This document shows positions 58,380 to 64,000 of a stretch of DNA of 64,000 nt, in pieces (positions within the stretch are counted from its first letter, which is position 1; every line of letters starts with the position of its first letter). The position numbers were made by a program, and so were the translations under genes. Source of the stretch: Caldilineaceae bacterium (GTDB taxonomy: Bacteria > Chloroflexota > Anaerolineae > Caldilineales > Caldilineaceae); the NCBI GenBank assembly GCA_020634755.1, contig JACKBC010000013.1:81175-145174 (forward strand). Direction: 5' to 3'. Under the pieces are notes generated by a model. It searched no databases and was not told the DNA's origin. It saw only the letters and a program-made list of their open reading frames with translations.

Positions 58380-59786
58380 ATGGTCATAAAACATACATTA
58401 TCTTGGATTGTTGTTGCCGGTCTGCTGTTGACTGCTTGCGCGCCCTTGCCACCGGCGCCATCTGCCACGCCCACAGCTGCGCCCACTGCGGAAGCTGCCG
58501 AGAATGCGCGCGCTGACGCTATGGCGGCAGCTATTGACCTGGCCGCGCTAAAAGGACCGTCTGAAGGCGGCTGGATCTGGCAATCCTACACGCCCGCTGA
58601 TGGTGAGCCGCTTGTCCTGGACGCCTCGGTAAGCTATGCGCTCAACTTTCTGGATGAGTCCTCGCTCTTTGTGACGAGCGACTGTAACTTTTTAACATTC
58701 CCCTATGTGCTCGACGGGGCGCAACTGACAATTGAGCCGAGTCCTGGTGAAATCAACCAGTGCGCCGAGGGGTCACACAGTGAACAGTTTATGGCGCTTT
58801 TGCAGCAGGCCGTCTCGCTGGCGCTGGCGGAAAACGAATTGACAATCACGACCACGCAGGGCGCGCTGTACTTCGCTGCTTTTGATCCGCTGGCCAACTT
58901 CCGCGTGGATAGCTGGAATGAGGCGGCCCAAAAATTCTTGGCCGCGTGCGATGCGCCCGGCGCCGTGCTCTTGGTGGATAGCCCCGAGGGGCGCTTCTTG
59001 CAGGCATATGGGCTGGCCAGCCTGGAAGATAAAACGCCCATGCAGGTGGATGACCGCTTTGAAATCGGCAGCAACTCCAAATCCTTTACCGCCGTTCTGG
59101 CATTACAGTTGCAGGAAGAGGGCGTTTGGAGCCTCGCTGATCCGTTGATCCAGTGGCTGCCCGATGTGGCGGCGCGCATCCCCCACGGCGACGCCATTAC
59201 GCTGCGTCATCTGGCCTCCAACACCTCTGGCGTGTGGGACTACGCCAATCCGCTTATTGGCTCGTCGATTGAGAACAACACGTTAGAGCAAGGCTACACG
59301 CCCCAGGAACTCATCGACTATGTGGTGGCCAACGGCGCGCCGGACTTTGCGCCGGGCCAAGGTGGGGCTTACAGCAGCACCAACTTTGTGTTGCTGGGCA
59401 TGGCCATCGAAGCGGCGACCGGCCAGTCGCTGGCCGATCTCTATCAGCGGAAAATCTTCGCGCCGCTGGCGATGGTGGACAGTGCTTTGTTGGAAGGTGT
59501 ACCGGCTGCGGGCCAGATTGTCGATGGCTATTACACGCCGCCTTCCGGCGCATTGATGAACACGACCCGCTGGAACGGCTCCCAGGGTTGGGCCGCCGGC
59601 GGTATCATCAGTACCGCCGCGGATATGGCCGCCTACGCCAAAGCGCTCGACAGTGGACAACTCTTTCACGACCCTGACTCCAGCGCAGCGCTGATTGTTT
59701 GGACACCGAAGTCAACGCAATATTGGTGGTCAACCTATCCTGCCCTTTCTGGCCTACGGGTTGGGCATCGGCAAATTCAGCGATGA
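58380..59786 (+). CDS. META/serine-hydrolase lipoprotein, 5' part of a frameshifted fusion gene
   Basis: A 468-residue frame. Lipobox LTAC (Cys20), Thr/Ala/Pro spacer, META-like domain (about 60-165; GGWIWQSY, TSDCN), then a class-C beta-lactamase-family serine hydrolase from about 180: SxxK in GSNSKSF, YSST in place of the usual YSN, then AAGGIIST. It ends out of frame after QYW. The HGG motif and the end of the domain continue in the +1 frame. One extra T at 59723-59724 (CAATATTGGTGG) explains the break: removing it gives QYGGQPILPFLAYGLGIG. Thus this and the next entry were one gene. Confidence 0.8.
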   Translation: MVIKHTLSWIVVAGLLLTACAPLPPAPSATPTAAPTAEAAENARADAMAAAIDLAALKGPSEGGWIWQSYTPADGEPLVLDASVSYALNFLDESSLFVTSDCNFLTFPYVLDGAQLTIEPSPGEINQCAEGSHSEQFMALLQQAVSLALAENELTITTTQGALYFAAFDPLANFRVDSWNEAAQKFLAACDAPGAVLLVDSPEGRFLQAYGLASLEDKTPMQVDDRFEIGSNSKSFTAVLALQLQEEGVWSLADPLIQWLPDVAARIPHGDAITLRHLASNTSGVWDYANPLIGSSIENNTLEQGYTPQELIDYVVANGAPDFAPGQGGAYSSTNFVLLGMAIEAATGQSLADLYQRKIFAPLAMVDSALLEGVPAAGQIVDGYYTPPSGALMNTTRWNGSQGWAAGGIISTAADMAAYAKALDSGQLFHDPDSSAALIVWTPKSTQYWWSTYPALSGLRVGHRQIQR

Positions 59787-61596
59787 CCCCCTTGCCTGGG
59801 GACATGGTGGCCAGACTGCCGGTTTTGAGACGCTCTTTGTCGTCTATCCGCAGCATCAAACCTACGTGGTGCTCCTGACCAATTCGGCTAGTTGCTCGAC
59901 GTTCAGTTTTCTGAACTATATTAAGGCATCGCCCAACTTGTTGCCGGAACCGCTGAGTCTCTTTATGGAAAATCATCCCACCTTCCCGCTGGCCGAACCG
60001 GATTACACCAACAAGCGTCCGCGCGATTTGGGGCCCTTCACCACGGCGCTTTCCGCTTTGTCGGCAGCTCGCATTAGCGAACTGGATGGCCTGATTCTGG
60101 GCAAGACAATTCCTGAACTCCAGGTGTTAATGGACAACGGAGAGTTGACGGCTGAAGTGCTGACCACCTATTATCTCAGCCGCATTCAACAGATCGACAT
60201 TGACCATCTCAACTCGGTTATGGAGCTGAACCCTGAGGCGTTGGCGATTGCTCGCGCGCTGGACGCCGAACGGGCAGGTGGCGCCGTACGCGGCCCCATG
60301 CACGGCATCCCGGTGCTGATCAAGGACAACATTGCCACCGGCGACCAGATGCACACCACCGCCGGCGCCTTTGCCCTGCGCGACTGGCGGGCCAATCGCG
60401 ATGCGTTCCTTGTGCAGCAGTTGCGCGCCGCCGGAGCGGTCATCTTGGGCAAAGCCAATCTCTCCGAGTGGGCCAACTATACCGACCCCAGCATGCCCAG
60501 TGGCTTCAGCACGCTGGGCGGCCAGACGCGCCATCCCTACGGTCCCTTTGACCCGCTGGGCTCCAGCACCGGTTCGGCGGTGGCGGTGGCGGCCAATCTG
60601 ACCACGGTCAGCGTCGGCACCGAAACCCAAGGGTCGATCCTCATGCCGGCGTCGAGCAATGGCATTGTGGGGCTCAAGACCAGCCGCGGGCTGGTCAGCC
60701 GCGACTACATTATTCCGCTGGTGGATTGGATGGATGTGCCGGGGCCCATGGGGCGCACGGTCACCGATGTGGCCATTTTACTGAGCGCCATGACCGGCGT
60801 CGATGACAACGACGCGGCGACCGCAGACGCCGCCGATTTGGCCGGCGTCGACTTTGGCCAGTTTGCCACCGCTGGTGCGGCCGCTGGCAAGCGGGTGGGC
60901 CTCTTTGTCACAGCGGACGAAACCGTCGAGCAAATTATTCAACAGTATCAGTTAGCAGATGACGTGGCTGAGCAACAGCGCCAAGCTTATGCCGAAATGA
61001 ATGCCGCCTGGCGCGCCTTGGGCGAACAATTCACGGCGCTCGGCATGGCGGTTGTGGAGATCGACAGCCGTGAGATGACCGTTACGCCGTCACCGGTCGA
61101 GGCGTTGGAGTACGGCTTTGCCGATTCGGTGAACCGTTTCTTGGCAAACCTGGGCAGCAACGCCCCACTGGCTACATTGGCAGAGGTGGCGGCCATCAAC
61201 AGTGAAGATGCGGCGAACCGCGTCCCCTATGGTCAAGGCTATATTACCGGTTCGGTCAATACGGCGATTACCGCCGAGCAGTATGCGGCCATTGTGGAGA
61301 ATAATCAGCAGACGGCCGCGCATAGCCTGCGTCATCTCTTTGACACCTACCAGTTGGACGGACTCATTGTGGGGCAGGACCAATCCTACGCCGCCGCCGG
61401 GTTTCCCGCCATCACCGTGCCCAATGGGTTATCGGACAATGGACAGCCATCCGGTCTGACCATCATCGGTGATTTCCTGGGCGAACCGAATCTGATCGCC
61501 ATTGCCTATGCCTATGAGCAGGGCGTGCAGGGCCGCGTGGAGCCCGATCTGGACAAGACGCTGGCGGAAATTGAGGCCGTGTTGACTGGTAAATAA
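59695..61596 (+). CDS. Serine-hydrolase end plus amidase, 3' part of a frameshifted fusion gene
   Basis: The true continuation begins near 59725 (GGQPILPFLAYGLGIG). Residues up to about 95 hold the serine-hydrolase end, with HGG in WGHGGQTAGFE. From about residue 125 comes an amidase-signature enzyme: Lys in GIPVLIKDN, Gly/Ser-rich GSSTGSAVA, and the catalytic Ser in TQGSILMPAS, with GIVGLKTSRGLVSR after it. Amidases of this family hydrolyse amide bonds, including peptide amides. Fusion of a penicillin-binding-like hydrolase and an amidase in one lipoprotein is uncommon. The ATG at 59695 may not be used. Confidence 0.82.
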   Translation: MFGHRSQRNIGGQPILPFLAYGLGIGKFSDDPLAWGHGGQTAGFETLFVVYPQHQTYVVLLTNSASCSTFSFLNYIKASPNLLPEPLSLFMENHPTFPLAEPDYTNKRPRDLGPFTTALSALSAARISELDGLILGKTIPELQVLMDNGELTAEVLTTYYLSRIQQIDIDHLNSVMELNPEALAIARALDAERAGGAVRGPMHGIPVLIKDNIATGDQMHTTAGAFALRDWRANRDAFLVQQLRAAGAVILGKANLSEWANYTDPSMPSGFSTLGGQTRHPYGPFDPLGSSTGSAVAVAANLTTVSVGTETQGSILMPASSNGIVGLKTSRGLVSRDYIIPLVDWMDVPGPMGRTVTDVAILLSAMTGVDDNDAATADAADLAGVDFGQFATAGAAAGKRVGLFVTADETVEQIIQQYQLADDVAEQQRQAYAEMNAAWRALGEQFTALGMAVVEIDSREMTVTPSPVEALEYGFADSVNRFLANLGSNAPLATLAEVAAINSEDAANRVPYGQGYITGSVNTAITAEQYAAIVENNQQTAAHSLRHLFDTYQLDGLIVGQDQSYAAAGFPAITVPNGLSDNGQPSGLTIIGDFLGEPNLIAIAYAYEQGVQGRVEPDLDKTLAEIEAVLTGK

Positions 61597-61675
61597 ATTG
61601 GTTGCATATTGCTGTACCGCTGGAAGAAGCTACGGGCTTCAACCAGAGTTCATTTTAGTTAGAGGGAGTCAACGT

Positions 61676-62236
61676 ATGCAATATTTTTTCCCAATGATTT
61701 GCTTGGTTTCACTCTTGTTGGCCGCGGCTTGCGCACCCATCACGCCGCTGCCGCCAAAGTCGCAGAAACCGCTGTACGTCACCGACCTAGAAACTATCTA
61801 TGGCGCGCCCAGCCAAGAGGCCTTTGGCAGCGCGGTCTTCTATGCGCCCGCGGCTGATGATGCAAGCCTGGAACAGATGGCGTTGGATAAGTACAAGTAT
61901 TTTGTGGGCGACCTGTGGGCACAATATGGTGAAGCGGCCTGGATGGGGCCGTGGAAGGAAGTTTACAGTCGACCCGCAGCCGCCAAGCACGACATTGTGG
62001 CCGAGCTGCGCGCCATCGATGACCCGGATGCGGCGCTCTCTGCCTCCATGATTTTGGACAACGTGGAGAATGCCGACCAAGCTCGCGCCGCCCTGGCTGC
62101 GGCCTTTGACGATCCAGCCGTAAGCGAGGTACGCGTCTTCAACCTGGGCGATGGTGGAGCCATGTCGGGCATCCTGGTTGCCGGATTGCGCGCGGAATCT
62201 GCACAAGCAACCTTTTTGGTCTTTCTACTGGATTAA
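61676..62236 (+). CDS. Small lipoprotein of unknown function
   Basis: A 186-residue lipoprotein; lipobox LAAAC near residue 19, then a Pro-rich stretch. The globular part (about 35-186) has no motif I recognise; YKYFVGDLWAQYGEAAW and VFNLGDGGAMSGILVAG look folded. The ATG at 61676 has GAGGGAGTC upstream and is preferred to the longer frame that starts 2 bp after the amidase stop. It may share a transcript with the amidase gene 79 bp upstream. Confidence 0.75.
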   Translation: MQYFFPMICLVSLLLAAACAPITPLPPKSQKPLYVTDLETIYGAPSQEAFGSAVFYAPAADDASLEQMALDKYKYFVGDLWAQYGEAAWMGPWKEVYSRPAAAKHDIVAELRAIDDPDAALSASMILDNVENADQARAALAAAFDDPAVSEVRVFNLGDGGAMSGILVAGLRAESAQATFLVFLLD

Positions 62237-62262
62237 TAGATGCCAACAAAGTCTTTGGAAAA

Positions 62263-62319
62263 CGTAGGCTGAGCTTGTCGAAGCCAAAGTGGCTCCGGCT
62301 TCGACAAGCTCAGCCTACG
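62263..62319. repeat. REP-type palindrome with 23-bp perfect arms
   Basis: CGTAGGCTGAGCTTGTCGAAG... at 62263-62285 pairs perfectly with 62297-62319. The GGCTGAGCTTGTCGAAGCC core also occurs at 44685-44703. It lies between the lipoprotein and antiporter genes and may end the lipoprotein transcript. Confidence 0.85.
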
Positions 62320-62400
62320 CTAAGACTGTTTTGTTTCCGAAAATTTCCCTGGGTTTACTTGAGTAATGAGTCCATAAACGCGAAAGAGAAAGCTGGCGTA

Positions 62401-63474
62401 ATGGCACTGCAACTGCTAGAACGCAAACAAAAAATTACCTTCAGCCTGGCTTTAGTGGCCACATTGGCAGCGGGCGCGCTGGCGATTGGCGAGGTCAACC
62501 CCACGCTGACCTTTATGGTGGCGGCGGCGGCGTTGGCGACGTTGGCCGCCACCGTGGGTGAAGCCACCGACCAGCTGGGGCGGCGGCTCAGCCCCACCAT
62601 GACGGGCGTGCTTCAATCGGCCATTGGCAACCTGCCCGAACTCTTTGTCAGCATCTTTGCGCTGCAAGCGGGCCTGGTCACGGTGGTGCAATCGGCCATT
62701 GTGGGCTCGATTTTGGCCAACAGCCTGCTGGTGTTGGGGCTGGCCTTTGTCATGGGCGGTTGGCGCTTTAAGACGCTACATTTTGATCAGGAATCGACCC
62801 GCATCATGGTGACGCTAACGGTCCTGGCCGTCAGCGCATTGATTGTACCGACGCTGGTGGCCGAACTGCACACGCCCGCCGGTGGTCACGAGGAAGCGCT
62901 CTCGCTGATGAGCGCCGTAATCTTGCTGGTCATCTTTATCTGTAGCATTATTTTTTCCGCTCAGAGTGGACCCGAGGCCGCCCCTCCGGCGCACCATCTG
63001 GACGAAGCGGGGGCGTGGCCGCTCTGGCTCACGCTGGCGATTTTGGGGGCGGCCGGTGTGGCGGCGGCTTTTGTCTCAGAATGGTTTGTGGATGCGCTGT
63101 CGCCTGCCATTGCGGCGCTCAACATTTCCGAAGCCTTTGCCGGGCTGGTGGTGGTGGCCATTGCCGGCAACGCCGTGGAAAACGTGGTGGGCATTCAGCT
63201 GGCCATGCAGAACAAAGGGGATTTGGCGGTCAGCGTGGTGCTCAACAGTTCGCTGCAAGTGGCCATTGCGCTGACGCCGATCCTGGTGCTGGTCAGCTTT
63301 TGGGTGAGCGCCACGCCGCTGACCTTGCAACTGCCGCCGCTGCTGGTGGCGGTGCTGGTGTTGGCCGTGCTGCTGGACATGTTGATCGTGCTCGACGGCG
63401 AAGCCAATTGGCTGGAGGGCACCGCCCTGATTGGGCTTTACGGCATTATTGCCACGTCATTTTGGTGGGGGTAG
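62401..63474 (+). CDS. Cation/calcium exchanger (CaCA family)
   Basis: A 357-residue inner-membrane antiporter of the Ca2+:cation (ChaA/CAX-like) type with about eleven membrane segments. The two inverted alpha-repeats are clear: GNLPELFVSIFALQAGLVTVVQ with GSILANSLLVLG (about 80-125), and IAGNAVENVVGIQLAMQNKGD with NSSLQVAIALTP (about 258-300). The conserved Glu residues (NLPE, AVEN) fit ion coordination. It probably exports Ca2+ in exchange for protons. The ATG at 62401 begins MALQLLERKQKI; the longer frame starts in a REP element and is rejected. The VanZ gene follows 8 bp later. Confidence 0.92.
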   Translation: MALQLLERKQKITFSLALVATLAAGALAIGEVNPTLTFMVAAAALATLAATVGEATDQLGRRLSPTMTGVLQSAIGNLPELFVSIFALQAGLVTVVQSAIVGSILANSLLVLGLAFVMGGWRFKTLHFDQESTRIMVTLTVLAVSALIVPTLVAELHTPAGGHEEALSLMSAVILLVIFICSIIFSAQSGPEAAPPAHHLDEAGAWPLWLTLAILGAAGVAAAFVSEWFVDALSPAIAALNISEAFAGLVVVAIAGNAVENVVGIQLAMQNKGDLAVSVVLNSSLQVAIALTPILVLVSFWVSATPLTLQLPPLLVAVLVLAVLLDMLIVLDGEANWLEGTALIGLYGIIATSFWWG

Positions 63475-63482
63475 CGCAAAAA

Positions 63483-64000
63483 ATGTTTAACGCCTATTCT
63501 ATGCCCATTGGGGCTGCCCTATTTATCTTTCCGGCGGTGGCGCTGTTGGTGCTGCTGCCCCTCTGCGTAATTCATTACCGGCGCTTTGGCAATATCTACC
63601 GACTGCGCGCCTTGGCATTTTATGCATTCTTGCTCTACTGCCTGTGCGCCTTCTTTTTGACGCTGCTGCCCCTGCCGGAAATCACGCCGGATTTCTGTGA
63701 TTTACGCGCCGCCGCCACGCAACCGCGGCTAATTCCTTTTGAGTCTGTACGCGATATCGGCCGGTTTGCGGCGGACCGCGGCCTGGGCCTATCGCCCGCT
63801 GCCCTCTTACGCAACAGCGCGTTTTATCAGGTTGTCTTTAACTTCCTGCTGCTGATGCCGCTGGGCATTTTTCTGCGCTATCTCTACCAGATCCGCCTTG
63901 GCGCCATGGTGGCGTTGGCGGTGGCAACCGCACTCTTTTTTGAAGTGACGCAGCTGACGGCGGTTTACGGTCTTTACCCCTGCCCATACCGGCTCTTCGA
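63483..64000 (+). CDS. VanZ family membrane protein, partial
   Basis: The open frame starts at ATG 63483 and runs off the window at 64000 (172 codons seen). It has hydrophobic segments at about 8-27, 45-65 and 110-130, then FEVTQLTAVYGLYPCPYRLF, the VanZ-family signature with Glu, Thr-Gln and the YR(L)FD turn. VanZ relatives confer low-level glycopeptide tolerance in some bacteria; most are of unknown role. Only 8 bp separate it from the antiporter, so they are probably one transcript. Confidence 0.85.
   Translation, partial: MFNAYSMPIGAALFIFPAVALLVLLPLCVIHYRRFGNIYRLRALAFYAFLLYCLCAFFLTLLPLPEITPDFCDLRAAATQPRLIPFESVRDIGRFAADRGLGLSPAALLRNSAFYQVVFNFLLLMPLGIFLRYLYQIRLGAMVALAVATALFFEVTQLTAVYGLYPCPYRLF

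Overview
The window looks like a piece of a Chloroflexota chromosome (Anaerolineae, Caldilineae or Ardenticatenia type). This is inferred from gene content: many secreted or lipid-anchored proteins with Thr/Pro 'TPTNTP' spacers, LysM and PA14 domains, solute-binding proteins fused to NBR1-like Ig domains, a MalT-like LuxR regulator, the TIGR03960/DUF2344 pair, and secreted proteins ending in YLPLI or YLPMI. DNA is moderately GC-rich, Shine-Dalgarno sequences are of the GGAG/AGGAGG type, and no rRNA, tRNA or CRISPR array was found.

Layout. 1-16.4 kb, mostly minus strand: a CHAT-protease/membrane/pentapeptide protein, a MetX-like hydrolase, a zinc-ribbon protein, mannonate dehydratase, a methyltransferase, a DUF2442 gene beside a truncated DUF4160 gene, a radical-SAM operon (TIGR03960, CofE-like ligase, DUF2344), and a sulfite-reduction/siroheme operon (sir-cobA-cysH-precorrin-2 dehydrogenase). 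17-20.5 kb: an M28 peptidase, a DoxX-like protein and a uronate-dehydrogenase-like SDR. 21-44.5 kb, all plus strand: an array of exported proteins. Its core is a module of three protein types (FG-GAP-like/PPC-like protein, LysM protein, SBP_bac_3 protein with NBR1-like and Ig-like domains) present twice, at 27.2-32.5 kb and 36.9-42.0 kb, with further paralogues around it. No ABC permease or ATPase accompanies the binding proteins. 44.7-55.5 kb: a small membrane protein, a PrsW-like protease, two degenerate stand-alone receiver proteins, a conserved unknown protein, a MalT-like regulator and a large repeat-rich surface protein. 55.7-64 kb: an S41 peptidase with a META-like tail, a remnant membrane-protein gene, a META/serine-hydrolase/amidase lipoprotein gene broken by one extra base, a small lipoprotein, a cation/Ca2+ antiporter and a partial VanZ gene.

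Intergenic DNA is unusual. At least three families of short inverted-terminal repeats (called F1, F2 and F3 here, about 80-100 bp each) are scattered through the gaps, some tandem, some nested, one interrupted by another hairpin element. A separate 69-bp element has perfect 15-bp inverted ends and a 7-bp target duplication. A 17-bp direct-repeat box, GTAGCG-N5-GTAGCG, occurs five times. In each case one of the dispersed repeats and then a gene follow on the plus strand, and a -10-like element lies about 8-9 bp downstream. This geometry matches SARP/BTAD-type promoters and defines a candidate regulon of exported, receiver-like and unknown proteins. This box/repeat arrangement and the duplicated exported module are the best candidates for an undescribed system.
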